From positions 1 through 64,000 of the forward strand of contig JAFUYH010000013.1 of NCBI GenBank assembly GCA_017470605.1: DNA of 64,000 nucleotides, in the 5' to 3' direction. The stretch is from Treponema sp. (GTDB lineage: Bacteria > Spirochaetota > Spirochaetia > Treponematales > Treponemataceae). Shown in pieces: positions 7,569 to 15,515 of the stretch. Position 1 is the first letter of the stretch. Every line of letters starts with the position of its first letter. A program made the position numbers and the translations under genes. Under the pieces are notes generated by a model. The model was not told where the DNA came from. It made no database searches and saw only the letters and a list, made by a program, of their open reading frames with translations.

Positions 7569-7624
7569 GCTGCAAACAAGCAGGGACAGGGAACCCTAAA
7601 AGCAGAGTCCAAAGGAGAAACAAA

Positions 7625-8638
7625 ATGATTATTACATTAAAATCAGGAACCACAGACAAACAGGTAGAAGAACTTGTAAGCAACATCAAAGAAAAGGGCT
7701 TTGGTGTTCATCTTTCAAAAGGTGAAAATCTTACAATCATCGGACTTTTGGGAGATACTTCCGGAATTGAAACAGAACAGTTTGAAGTTTACCCTATTGT
7801 TGATAAAGTAAAACGCATTTCTGCCCCTTACAAAATGGCAAGCCGCGCCTTTCACCCGGAAGATACAGTCGTAAAAGTTGGTGATGTAACATTCGGCGGA
7901 AACGGAATGATTCCTGTAATTGCAGGTCCTTGTTCAGTTGAAACTGAAGAACAGGTTGTTTCTATTGCCCGCGACGTAAAGGCTGCCGGAGCAAAACTTC
8001 TTCGTGGTGGTGCTTTTAAGCCTCGTACTTCTCCTTACAGCTTCCAGGGTCTTGGAGAAAAAGGACTGAAGTTCCTTGTAACTGCAAAAAAAGAAACTGG
8101 TCTTCCTATCGTAACTGAACTTATGGATATCCGCCAGCTTAAATACTTTGACGACGTTGATGTAATTCAGATTGGAGCCCGCAACATGCAGAACTTTGAC
8201 CTTCTTAAAGAGATGGGAAAAGTTGGAAAACCAATTCTTTTGAAGCGTGGTATGGCTGCAAGCGTAAAAGAATTCCTTATGTCTGCTGAATACATTATGG
8301 CAAGCGGAAACGAAAATGTAATTTTGTGTGAACGCGGAGTCCGCACTTTTGATAACTACACCCGCAACTGTCTGGATGTAAGCATTGTTCCATACCTGCA
8401 CAAAATCAGCCATCTTCCTATTATTATTGACCCTAGCCATGCCTGTGGTTTGCGCTGGATGGTTGGTGATTTGGCAAAATCTGCTGTTGCAGTAAACGCA
8501 GATGGACTTATTATTGAAGTTCACAACAATCCGGAAAAGGCCCTGTGTGATGGTGAACAGTCACTTCATCCAACAGAATTTGCAGATTTGATGAAAGTTT
8601 TACCTCGTATCGCAGAAATCAATGGAAGAAGTATGTAA
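7625..8638 (+). CDS. aroF: 3-deoxy-7-phosphoheptulonate (DAHP) synthase
   Basis: First enzyme of the shikimate pathway: joins phosphoenolpyruvate and erythrose 4-phosphate. The 337 residues have the type I-beta layout. A ferredoxin-like N-terminal domain of about 70 residues, as in the Thermotoga enzyme, is followed by a TIM barrel. Landmarks are VIAGPCSVE, LRGGAFKPRTSPYSFQG, IGARNMQNF, PILLKRGM and IIDPSHACG. The N-terminal domain is where feedback inhibition by Tyr or Phe acts in characterised members, so control could be both at the enzyme and at the attenuator. Shine-Dalgarno AAAGGAG precedes the ATG. tyrA and an O-methyltransferase follow on the same strand. Confidence 0.95.
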   Translation: MIITLKSGTTDKQVEELVSNIKEKGFGVHLSKGENLTIIGLLGDTSGIETEQFEVYPIVDKVKRISAPYKMASRAFHPEDTVVKVGDVTFGGNGMIPVIAGPCSVETEEQVVSIARDVKAAGAKLLRGGAFKPRTSPYSFQGLGEKGLKFLVTAKKETGLPIVTELMDIRQLKYFDDVDVIQIGARNMQNFDLLKEMGKVGKPILLKRGMAASVKEFLMSAEYIMASGNENVILCERGVRTFDNYTRNCLDVSIVPYLHKISHLPIIIDPSHACGLRWMVGDLAKSAVAVNADGLIIEVHNNPEKALCDGEQSLHPTEFADLMKVLPRIAEINGRSM

Positions 8639-8652
8639 GTGCTTCTTGAAAC

Positions 8653-8793
8653 AGAAAAATAAAAGGGCTTCCGCTGCGGCGTTTCAAAGACTCCGGCTGA
8701 GCGTAAGAGGTATCCGACTCACTGGCTTCGCCAGTTCGCGAACGCTCAGATGTCGTCTTTGCCCCGCCTCCGCTCGCGCCCTTTTCTTTTTCT
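8653..8793. repeat. Large nested inverted repeat between aroF and tyrA
   Basis: A GC-richer, 141-base structured block with three nested stems. The outer stem is AGAAAAATAAAAGGGC (8653-8668) with GCCCTTTTCTTTTTCT (8778-8793), one mismatch. The middle stem is CTGAGCGT (8697-8704) with ACGCTCAG (8742-8749). The inner hairpin is ACTGGC (8721-8726) with GCCAGT (8730-8735). The T-rich right side could end transcription after aroF. Its base composition differs from the neighbouring genes, suggesting an inserted intergenic repeat. Confidence 0.75.
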
Positions 8794-8833
8794 GAAGTTG
8801 CGTATTTACATCATTCTTAATTAAAGGACAATT

Positions 8834-9727
8834 ATGAATCAGAACTTAAATCAGCTTACATACGGAATTGTGGGGCTTGGAATCATGGGTGGCTCAATTG
8901 CCAAGGCTATCAGGACAAATGTGCTTTCTTCTGCCGGAGAAGGTGCCGTCACAGGGAAAATTTTCGCTCTGGATAAAAACAATGAATCGCTTTATGCGGC
9001 CTGCACTGCCGGTGTAATTGACCAGGCTTTTACTCCATCAGAAACTGAAAAAATGCTGGGCCAGTGTGATGTGCTTTTTATCTGCCTCTACCCTCACGCG
9101 ACTCTGGAATTTTTGAAAACCCACAAAAATCATTATAAAGATGATGCCGTAATTACAGACATAAGCGGAGTTAAGGCTCTGATTCAAGCTGATTTTAACT
9201 CACTCTGCCCTACTAATGCCCACCTTGTGCTTGGACATCCTATGGCGGGTGGCGAAAAAGAAGGCTTTGCGGCTTCTAAGGGCGAATATTTTGCAAATCA
9301 CAATTACATCATCATCACCCAAAAAGATGATGAAAAAAATGACCAGGCACGAGAACTTCTGGAAAAACTGGTTAGTGCAATGGGCTTTTCCAAAATCACA
9401 AAAACAGACTCTGCCACTCACGATTCAAAAATCGGCTTTACCTCTCAGCTTTGCCACGTAGTTGCTTCTGTAATGGTAGAAAGTGCAGAAGACCCGGAAA
9501 TTACAAGCTTTGGCGGCGGTAGTTTTGAAGATTTAACCAGAATCGCCATGATAAATGCCCCTCTTTGGACTGAACTTTTTCTTTCAAACAAAGAAAAGCT
9601 GCTTGCTCATATAGAAACCTTCAAAAAACACATGAATGAAATTGAAAAACTGATTGAAACAGATGACAAAGAAGGTTTACAATCACTTTTGCAGGATGTT
9701 CGCGCAAAGCGGATTGCAATGCAGTAA
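8834..9727 (+). CDS. tyrA: Prephenate dehydrogenase
   Basis: NAD(P)-dependent enzyme that oxidises and decarboxylates prephenate to 4-hydroxyphenylpyruvate, the direct precursor of tyrosine. The 297 residues show a Rossmann start (YGIVGLGIMGGSIAKAI), the substrate-binding GHPMAGGEKEG with the conserved His, and SFGGGSFEDLTRIA in the helical dimerisation domain. No ACT domain is present, so feedback control would have to be elsewhere, consistent with the Tyr attenuator upstream of aroF. An AAAGGA Shine-Dalgarno is visible. Arogenate as alternative substrate cannot be excluded. Confidence 0.92.
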   Translation: MNQNLNQLTYGIVGLGIMGGSIAKAIRTNVLSSAGEGAVTGKIFALDKNNESLYAACTAGVIDQAFTPSETEKMLGQCDVLFICLYPHATLEFLKTHKNHYKDDAVITDISGVKALIQADFNSLCPTNAHLVLGHPMAGGEKEGFAASKGEYFANHNYIIITQKDDEKNDQARELLEKLVSAMGFSKITKTDSATHDSKIGFTSQLCHVVASVMVESAEDPEITSFGGGSFEDLTRIAMINAPLWTELFLSNKEKLLAHIETFKKHMNEIEKLIETDDKEGLQSLLQDVRAKRIAMQ

Positions 9728-9756
9728 TTCGCAAAACTCGCGGGGGATTCATTACG

Positions 9757-10344
9757 ATGGAAAATATGCAATTAAAAAAAATCAGAGCCTACGCAAGCCG
9801 GGAAGCGGTTCCTATTTTACAGGATGAAACAGGAGATTTTATCTGCGCTTATATCCAGGAGCACGATGTAAAAAGGGTACTCGAAATTGGAACTGCCATA
9901 GGCTATTCTTCCATAAAATTTGCCGCCCTGCGCGAAGACATTCACGTTACCACCATTGAACTTGATATAGACCGCCACTTGACCGCTGTGGAAAACATTA
10001 AGCAGGCAGGGCTTTCTGAACGCGTTACTGCGATTCAGGCAGATGCCCTCTTTTATGATTTAGGTGACCAGAAGTTTGACTTAATTTTTATAGATGCCGC
10101 AAAAGCCCAGTACATCAAGTTTTTTGAAAAGTACAAGGCAAACCTTGCAGATGGCGGTGTAATCATCAGCGATAACCTTTCTTTTCACGGCATGGTCGCA
10201 GACCTTTCTCTCACCCACAACTACAGCACAAAAAAGCTGGTAAAGAAGATTCAGAAATACGTTGCCTTCCTTAAAGAAAATCAGGAATTTGAAACTGATT
10301 TTTTTGAAACCGGTGACGGTATTTCTGTTAGCAAGAAAAGGTAA
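9757..10344 (+). CDS. SAM-dependent O-methyltransferase (family 3 / CCoAOMT-like)
   Basis: Class I methyltransferase of 195 residues. The SAM-binding loop is VLEIGTAIGYSSIKFA, the acidic ribose-binding residue is in VTTIELDID, and metal and substrate elements sit in LIFIDAAKAQYIKFFE and IISDNLSFHG. This is the bacterial O-methyltransferase family related to plant caffeoyl-CoA enzymes; a related group methylates tRNA (TrmR). It begins 29 bases after tyrA, so it is probably co-transcribed with the aromatic genes. The substrate is not readable. Convergent with the S41-like gene. Confidence 0.82.
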   Translation: MENMQLKKIRAYASREAVPILQDETGDFICAYIQEHDVKRVLEIGTAIGYSSIKFAALREDIHVTTIELDIDRHLTAVENIKQAGLSERVTAIQADALFYDLGDQKFDLIFIDAAKAQYIKFFEKYKANLADGGVIISDNLSFHGMVADLSLTHNYSTKKLVKKIQKYVAFLKENQEFETDFFETGDGISVSKKR

Positions 10345-10350
10345 AGCAAC

Positions 10351-11859
10351 TTATTTCAGAATACGCTCCATCTTACTTACCAACTCTTCATCTCCTGTAA
10401 GTTGTAAAAGAATATCTCCTACATCCTCATCTGAACACCAATAGTCAGGGATAATTCCAATTCCTTCTCCATGAAAATGACAGTCTTTATACATTTTTAA
10501 TGAAGTAAAATCGCTGCACCCCAACTGCAGGAAAATTCTGGAGTTAGGCAGATAATATTCAAGCACATTAGCATATGAAAGAGCCCCATAAGAATTTGTT
10601 CCGATAATTACATATTGCTCTGTATTACGAAATAAATAATTACCTATCATTATTGTATCTTCACCAGACGAAGCATTTTTTTTATCACTTAGAACTAAAA
10701 TAACCCCTTTGTAGTCAGGCTTTTTCTGTTTTATTTTATACGGACTAGCATAAACAGTCTTTTCAAGTCTAGGATTTTCTTTGTAATCATCAAGTAGATT
10801 TTGATAATAATTAATTAGCATTTCTTTTTCAGATTCATCCGAAGAATCTGTCCAATATCCGTATAGTTTTGACTGAATAATTGCAGGAGATGAATAATCT
10901 ATCATTCCCCCAACTGAATTACGTAATGCAAATAGGGAGCTTTTATTTGTCTTGCCATTATATAATTCATCAAAAAAATTGAAAGAATACTCATCTGTTC
11001 CGCCCGCACAGGAACGTAAATCAAGCACTATGAAATCTTTATTCTTAAATTTTTGTGCACATTCCACATATTTATCTGCCATTTTCTGTTCTGCAGGAGT
11101 TTGAGGTGCATAAAAATTTGCAAGTCGTAAATAACCTGTTTTTTCAGTTTCAAAAGAATATACTAAAAAGCTTCTTGCATAATCTTTTTCACTAGCAATT
11201 TTTACAGGAATTAGATAATCTGCAATTTTTATAGTTTCAACAATTTCTGAGGAAAGACCCCCGATTCTGTACATTTCAGCTCCATTTTTCATTGTCAAAA
11301 AAAGATTTTCATCATTAATACTTAAAATATCTCCTTTCTGAATATCTTCAAAATTTGATGAATAAACAATATACTTGTTATTCTGTTGTTCTACATAAAT
11401 ATCTGAAAAATACCAATATTTTGGTTCCATAAAAGAGGCAGCAAATTCTTTGCATGATAAATACATATGAGAATCTTTTATGTATGGGCTTAAACTCATG
11501 TATAGCAATTTTGCAAAATCAGCAATTTTTACATTCTCTGCGCTTTCAAATATGTCATTTAAATTTTTATTCAATAAATCAAAAGATAGTCCTCTTTCAC
11601 ATGCCGCATCATAACCTGCATATGCAGTTGTCAAAAGGTATTTGAGAACTTCGATATCATCTAGAGCTTCTTTTTGGGAAATCGAATCTTTGTTTGCATT
11701 TTTACTTTGATTTTGATTTTTTAATGTAGTCACAACTTCTCTGTATTCAACAGTTTTAGATTCAATAATATAATTTTTATTACAAGAAATAATTAAGAAA
11801 ACAAAAAGAATCCGCCCAAGCCTTTTTATATTATTTATTATCGTTACTTTTTTTTTCAT
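10351..11859 (-). CDS. S41-family peptidase-like lipoprotein
   Basis: Protein of 502 residues from the ATG at 11857-11859, which has GAGGAA upstream; the frame is open further, but that start gives a poorer N-terminus. A hydrophobic segment ends in FLIISCNK, a lipobox-like site, so it is probably an exported lipoprotein. The C-terminal half resembles C-terminal-processing (tail-specific) peptidases. FIVLDLRSCAGGT matches the family LDLRxNxGG region, and VILVLSDKKNASSGED carries the likely nucleophilic Ser in the usual place. The PDZ region is weak. Target unknown. Codon use is AT-richer than the aro genes, as in the divergent peptide/regulator pair at 12105, with which it shares an upstream region. 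Confidence 0.65.
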   Translation of the reverse strand: MKKKVTIINNIKRLGRILFVFLIISCNKNYIIESKTVEYREVVTTLKNQNQSKNANKDSISQKEALDDIEVLKYLLTTAYAGYDAACERGLSFDLLNKNLNDIFESAENVKIADFAKLLYMSLSPYIKDSHMYLSCKEFAASFMEPKYWYFSDIYVEQQNNKYIVYSSNFEDIQKGDILSINDENLFLTMKNGAEMYRIGGLSSEIVETIKIADYLIPVKIASEKDYARSFLVYSFETEKTGYLRLANFYAPQTPAEQKMADKYVECAQKFKNKDFIVLDLRSCAGGTDEYSFNFFDELYNGKTNKSSLFALRNSVGGMIDYSSPAIIQSKLYGYWTDSSDESEKEMLINYYQNLLDDYKENPRLEKTVYASPYKIKQKKPDYKGVILVLSDKKNASSGEDTIMIGNYLFRNTEQYVIIGTNSYGALSYANVLEYYLPNSRIFLQLGCSDFTSLKMYKDCHFHGEGIGIIPDYWCSDEDVGDILLQLTGDEELVSKMERILK

Positions 11860-11978
11860 ACAGTTCCTCATTCCATAAAACAACATCCAGCCATTTCTTT
11901 TTGAAACAAACATTTCAGCCCCTCACTTTTCTTTATATTCAGAATAACTTACTTTTTTATAATTTCAAGGCCTAAAAG

Positions 11979-12005
11979 GTACTGTTCAGGTACTAAAAAG
12001 GTACT
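11979..12005 (+). promoter_or_regulatory. Three helically phased GGTACT direct repeats
   Basis: GGTACT occurs at 11979-11984, 11989-11994 and 12000-12005. Starts are 10 and 11 bases apart, one helical turn each, and two copies are preceded by AAAA. Identical hexamers on one DNA face are typical of a regulator that binds direct repeats. The array lies about 40 bases upstream of the promoter at 12044 and also in the upstream region of the divergent S41-like gene. The regulator encoded at 12212 is the obvious candidate; this is inference. Confidence 0.6.
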
Positions 12006-12043
12006 ATTTTTATATTTGTAACTTAATATCAGATATATTTTTC

Positions 12044-12072
12044 TTGTTTTTTGGATTTCCAAATGATATGAT
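12044..12072 (+). promoter_or_regulatory. Promoter of the small peptide and HTH regulator
   Basis: -35 TTGTTT (12044-12049), 17-base spacer, -10 TATGAT (12067-12072). Predicted RNA start near 12079, giving a 26-base leader with AGAGG ahead of the ATG at 12105. The weak -35 box fits activation by a protein bound to the GGTACT repeats. Consensus matching only. Confidence 0.45.
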
Positions 12073-12104
12073 TTTTATAAAGTTTATAAGAGGTAATAAA
12101 AAAA

Positions 12105-12209
12105 ATGAATAATTCAAATCTGGCAACAATTACACAACCATCAGAGTGTTCAATGCTAGATGAATTGTTTTTTTTTACAGCAACATCACCCACTAAAGGT
12201 GGTTGGTAA
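12105..12209 (+). CDS. 34-residue small peptide
   Basis: Short frame, MNNSNLATITQPSECSMLDE then LFFFTATSPTKGGW, missed by length cut-offs. AGAGG lies 11 bases before the ATG, a promoter precedes it, and its stop is two bases before the next ATG, so the two genes are very likely translated together. It has one Cys, a hydrophobic LFFF patch and a Gly-Gly-Trp end. I do not recognise it. Possibilities are a signalling peptide sensed by the membrane regulator that follows, a modified-peptide precursor, or only a leader that couples translation. No export or maturation gene is visible apart from the divergent S41-like peptidase. Confidence 0.5.
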   Translation: MNNSNLATITQPSECSMLDELFFFTATSPTKGGW

Positions 12210-12211
12210 TA

Positions 12212-12985
12212 ATGAAAACCACTCATATTTATTCAAATACATTTCTTAATATAATCAGATTTTCAGGAATATTAGCAGCGACACTCCTTACCATATCAAT
12301 TATATACAGAATTATAGACTTCAACATCATTGCAGAGCAGATTGGATATAATGAAGCAATTTTTGTAATAATTCAAAATACACTTCTTACAATTCCATGC
12401 ATCGTGCTAGCTATTTTCCCTGAACATCTTGAAATCATTTCTTTACTGTCCTTATTATTCGCACTTTCCTGCAATTTTGATTACTGCAACCCTATGGCAC
12501 CGTTAATGTTTATGCTTTCAGTCTCTACATTAGCCTATAGGGGAATGTATCATAATCATAAACGTTTTAAATTCATATTAACTGCACTTCTGACGATTTT
12601 TATATTTTTTGTAGATTTCAGATTTGGATTAAAAAAAGGATTTGCAAGTTTCACAACAAAAATGGCCTATTCATTTGTAACAGGACTTTCAATAATCTTT
12701 GCTTCACAGTTTTATTCTCATTCTCAAAAAACAAATAGAAAGGTTCTTGTAATATCAAAATACCCGGAGCTTACAAAAAGAGACTGCGAATGGCTTAATA
12801 AAATTAAAGATGGAATGAAATATGATGCAATAGCCATTGAAGATGGGCTTGCTTCCAGCACAGTAAAAAACAGACTTCGCGAAATTTATAAAATCATAGA
12901 ATGTGGAGACAGACAAGGATTTGTTTCTCTTTATCGAGATTGGGAAGTAATTTTTAATGAAGATAACAAAACAGATTCAGAATAA
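12212..12985 (+). CDS. Membrane-bound HTH (LuxR-type) regulator
   Basis: Protein of 257 residues from the ATG at 12212; a TTG three codons earlier is less likely. The first 165 or so residues contain about five hydrophobic segments. After a short basic stretch comes a C-terminal domain starting ELTKRDCEWLNKI with a helix-turn-helix: LASSTVKNRLREIYKIIEC fits a recognition helix of the LuxR/GerE kind. This suggests a one-component regulator that senses something at the membrane and binds DNA directly. AAAGGTGG, inside the end of the peptide gene, serves as Shine-Dalgarno. It sits downstream of phased GGTACT repeats, possible binding sites. Exact family not recognised. Confidence 0.6.
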   Translation: MKTTHIYSNTFLNIIRFSGILAATLLTISIIYRIIDFNIIAEQIGYNEAIFVIIQNTLLTIPCIVLAIFPEHLEIISLLSLLFALSCNFDYCNPMAPLMFMLSVSTLAYRGMYHNHKRFKFILTALLTIFIFFVDFRFGLKKGFASFTTKMAYSFVTGLSIIFASQFYSHSQKTNRKVLVISKYPELTKRDCEWLNKIKDGMKYDAIAIEDGLASSTVKNRLREIYKIIECGDRQGFVSLYRDWEVIFNEDNKTDSE

Positions 12986-12998
12986 AGTTTCTAAGGCA

Positions 12999-13035
12999 AA
13001 GACACCTAAAGAACTGAAGTTTTTTGAGGTGTCTT
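12999..13035. terminator. Hairpin between convergent genes
   Basis: AAGACACCT (12999-13007) pairs with AGGTGTCTT (13027-13035), nine pairs. It overlaps the stop codon of the radical SAM gene and follows the HTH gene by 13 bases. The T-run is imperfect on both sides, so it is a possible bidirectional transcription end of uncertain strength. Confidence 0.5.
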
Positions 13036-13971
13036 CAATTCTATTTTCTTCAAATCATTCATAATTCGCTTTTTATCTGTACACCAGGCAGGGGCCAGAA
13101 GACTTGCACGGGGCGGGTCGCCTGAAAGACGGTGGACTACCATTTGAGCAGGCAGCAGAGCGAGGGCTTTTTGCACAAGGGAAAGATATTCCTGATATTC
13201 CAGAGTGCGGAAACTACCTTTCTGGTAAAGTCTGGAAAGCTCTGTGTCTTTCAGAACATAAAGATTTGCAATTTTTATGCCGTCGGTTTTTGCAGCTACA
13301 GCAGTGCGTACAGAATCCAGCATCTGAGAGGGCGCTTCTATACCGCCGTCAGCACTTTGCGAAGAACCTTGACCTGTCGGGAGCCCGAAAAGCACATGAG
13401 TCACCACATGGATTTTAGGATTTGCCTGATGAAGGCGGCGGACGGTTTCGATATAAACCTGTGTTTTGTAGCCCCTGTGGAAATAGCCAGCGGTAGCGTC
13501 ATCAGAAGTCTGCAGCCCCAGTTCTACCTGAATAAAATAGCCTTCCTCCGCAAGCTGAGACAGCAGGCAAAGACATTGGTCAGAAAGGCAGTCCGGGCGG
13601 GTTCCTAGGGCAAGCCCAACTACATCCTGGCAGGACAAGGCCTCACGCCATTTTGCTTCAAGCAAAGAAAGCTCGCCGTAAGTGTTTGTAAAATTCTGAA
13701 AATAGGCTATGTATTTTTTTGGAACGCTTTCTCTCCGCGCAGCCTTGCGGGAAAATTTTGAATCTACAAGTTTTTTAGCTGCCTCAACCTGCTCTTTTAT
13801 GGGCAAAGTGCGGGATGCCGCAAACTCCCCACTCCCCCTTTCCCCGCAAAAAATGCAGCCGCCATAAGACAGAGTGCCGTCGCGGTTGGGGCAGGTACAG
13901 CCAGCATCGAGAGAGATTTTGTAAGTTTTACAGCCGAAAAGGGATTTGTAGAATGAATCGGAAGTTTGCAT
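13006..13971 (-). CDS. Radical SAM protein, TIGR01212 (YhcC) family
   Basis: Protein of 321 residues with the unusual cluster motif of this family: CTCPNRDGTLSYGGCIFC, where the cysteines that hold the 4Fe-4S cluster are spaced further apart than in CxxxCxxC. Other family parts are IAYFQNFTNTYG, VGLALGTRPDCL and VELGLQTSDDAT. YhcC-type proteins are widespread and their reaction is not well established; resemblance is to the Elp3/B12-independent radical SAM group. No good Shine-Dalgarno precedes the ATG. Its 5' region holds repeat copy B. Confidence 0.85.
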   Translation of the reverse strand: MQTSDSFYKSLFGCKTYKISLDAGCTCPNRDGTLSYGGCIFCGERGSGEFAASRTLPIKEQVEAAKKLVDSKFSRKAARRESVPKKYIAYFQNFTNTYGELSLLEAKWREALSCQDVVGLALGTRPDCLSDQCLCLLSQLAEEGYFIQVELGLQTSDDATAGYFHRGYKTQVYIETVRRLHQANPKIHVVTHVLFGLPTGQGSSQSADGGIEAPSQMLDSVRTAVAAKTDGIKIANLYVLKDTELSRLYQKGSFRTLEYQEYLSLVQKALALLPAQMVVHRLSGDPPRASLLAPAWCTDKKRIMNDLKKIELKTPQKTSVL

Positions 13972-14006
13972 TTTAGAAGTGCATTAGCGAAGGGCGGACG
14001 TAGGTC

Positions 14007-14125
14007 GGAAATGTCTAATAAGTAAGTAATGCGGTGGTTGAGCTTGTCGAAACCACCACATATAGTGTAAATGGTCATTTCGACAAGCTCAATGACCGCA
14101 GTCCCAAATCTTATTAGACATCCCC
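14007..14125 (-). repeat. Dispersed TIR element, copy B
   Basis: 119-base copy in the opposite orientation to copy A. Ends are GGAAATGTCTAATAAG (14007-14022) and CTTATTAGACATCCCC (14110-14125). This is the cleanest copy for structure. One hairpin has a GGTGGTT/AACCACC stem and a second a GGTCATT/AATGACC stem; both loops contain GAGCTTGTCGA or its complement. It lies between the radical SAM gene and adk. Both copies A and B are flanked by CTTACC at one end. Confidence 0.88.
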
Positions 14126-14203
14126 TTACCGAGTTTGCCTATCGTCAAACTCTCGCCCCTGCGGGCTGCGAAGCAGACCGCAGGGGGAATGCCCTGAAAA
14201 AAA

Positions 14204-14830
14204 CTAGAAAATCTTCTTGAATTCTCCAAGCAAGATATCTGTTTCAATAGAAGCGTCAAGGTCTGTAATTTTGCCCTTGTTCTTGTAATAGTTGATGAGT
14301 GGCTCTGTCTGCTCGCGGTAAACATCCATGCGGTGAAGGATAGATTCCTGCTTGTCGTCATCGCGCTGATAGAGTTCGCCACCACACTTGTCGCAAACGC
14401 CTTCTACTTTTGGTGGAAGAGTTTTGATATTGTAGTTAGCACCACAAGCCTTGCAAACGCGACGTGTAGAAAGACGGCCGATTACGATTTCATCGGCAAT
14501 CTGGAAGTTTACTACCTTAAGGTCTGCAACAAGGCTGTCGAGCATTTCTGCCTGTGGGATTGTGCGTGGGAAACCGTCAAGAATATAACCGTTCTTGCAG
14601 TCGTCCTGAGCAAGGCGGTCTTTTACAAGTTCAAATGTAAGTTCATCGCTTACGAGGGAACCTGAATCGATAATAGCCTTTACCTTTACTCCAAGTGGAG
14701 TCTGTGCCTTAATATTTGCACGGAAAATATCGCCAGTTGAAATGTGTGGAATCTGATAGTCTGCAGCAACTTTTACTGCAAGAGAGCCTTTTCCTGCTCC
14801 CGGTGGTCCTAAAAATACAAAATTGTTCAT
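14204..14830 (-). CDS. adk: Adenylate kinase
   Basis: Interconverts ATP + AMP and 2 ADP in the cytoplasm. The protein has 208 residues: P-loop FLGPPGAGKGSLA, AMP site HISTGDIFRA, DGFPRTIPQAEML, and an extended lid with four cysteines (CKACG and CDKCG), the zinc-binding form seen in Gram-positive and many other bacteria. The tail SIETDILLGEFKKIF is slightly short. A GGAG Shine-Dalgarno precedes the ATG. It appears to be a single-gene unit between intergenic repeats. Confidence 0.96.
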   Translation of the reverse strand: MNNFVFLGPPGAGKGSLAVKVAADYQIPHISTGDIFRANIKAQTPLGVKVKAIIDSGSLVSDELTFELVKDRLAQDDCKNGYILDGFPRTIPQAEMLDSLVADLKVVNFQIADEIVIGRLSTRRVCKACGANYNIKTLPPKVEGVCDKCGGELYQRDDDKQESILHRMDVYREQTEPLINYYKNKGKITDLDASIETDILLGEFKKIF

Positions 14831-14844
14831 CTATAATCTCCATT

Positions 14845-14870
14845 GTCATCCTGAACTTGTTTCAGGATCT
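14845..14870. repeat. REP-like palindrome upstream of adk
   Basis: GTCATCCTGAACTTGTTTCA followed by GGATCT. The core ATCCTGAA / TTCAGGAT forms an eight-pair hairpin with a CTTGT loop. It sits 14 bases upstream of the adk ATG, in the region of the adk leader or promoter. Short palindromes of this wording are frequent in many bacterial genomes; only one copy is in this window. Confidence 0.65.
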
Positions 14871-15006
14871 TTTAGTTTGATTTCTATTATTTTAGTATGA
14901 AAAAGCCTCGCGGGCAAGTGGAAATATGAATTATTATGGCACAGCACTCCATCCAGGTGAGCTACAATCCCGATATTTGCTTAATTATATCATAAATTTA
15001 CAATAA

Positions 15007-15510
15007 TTGAAACCACTAACCGCCTTGTTTTTGTTTTGGGCTTATAAAACAATGTATTTTGCCATTTTTATAAGCCAATTTTCCTTTTTGTGAAAGGCTT
15101 GTTTTTAAATTGGGCTTATAAGATGCACATATAATTTCATTTTATAAGCCAGGCTGCCTTGATTTGCATTTCTGAGCCATCTTTTTTATGGCTCCCCATA
15201 TAAATTCACTGGCATTTTCTTGTTTTCCGGCTTATAAAACAAAAAGAAAGGCTAATTTATAAGCCCAAAATCAAAACAAGGAGAATTTTGAATGTGTTTT
15301 TGGCTTATAAAAAACACATTTTTGACGATTTATAAGCCCAATTCCCAAACAAGCCTGTTTTTATTGAACACAGGTACGTCGCCCCCCATCAACCACTGCC
15401 CACCCACACTCACCTTGCCTCTCACAAGCTCAAACTTGTTTATAAAAAAAACATTGACTATCCGCCACTTCATCAATAAATTTATAATAACTTATTATTT
15501 ATAGAGAGGA
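15007..15510. repeat. Array of four GGCTTATAA hairpins
   Basis: A 500-base intergenic region holds four units, each GGCTTATAA, 19-20 bases, TTATAAGCC. Units lie at 15039-15076, 15113-15150, 15229-15265 and 15302-15338; starts are 74, 116 and 73 bases apart. The nine-base arms are identical in all four while the loops differ, so the pairing is conserved rather than the whole sequence. Flanks add weaker symmetry: TTGTTTT before and CAAAACAA after unit 3, with CTTGTTTT or AACAAG near the others. The rest of the region (15340-15510) is plain AT-rich DNA leading to lemA. No gene is convincing here. Confidence 0.88.
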
Positions 15511-15515
15511 TTAGA

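Noticed and set aside
13132-13608. Plus-strand frame antisense to the radical SAM gene
   Set aside because: A shadow frame; the minus-strand gene has all family motifs.
14926-15006. 26-codon frame beginning MNYYGTALHPGEL
   Set aside because: ALHPGEL recalls the start of HigA-type antitoxins, but the frame stops after 26 codons, with no helix-turn-helix, toxin partner or ribosome site. Too little to call even a gene remnant.
15039-15338. Integron attC sites
   Set aside because: The paired arms GGCTTATAA/TTATAAGCC lack the GTTRRRY and RYYYAAC core sites. There is no integrase or cassette-like gene, and the units are too short and regular.
15039-15338. CRISPR array
   Set aside because: The repeats are inverted arms around variable loops, unit spacing is uneven, and there are no cas genes.
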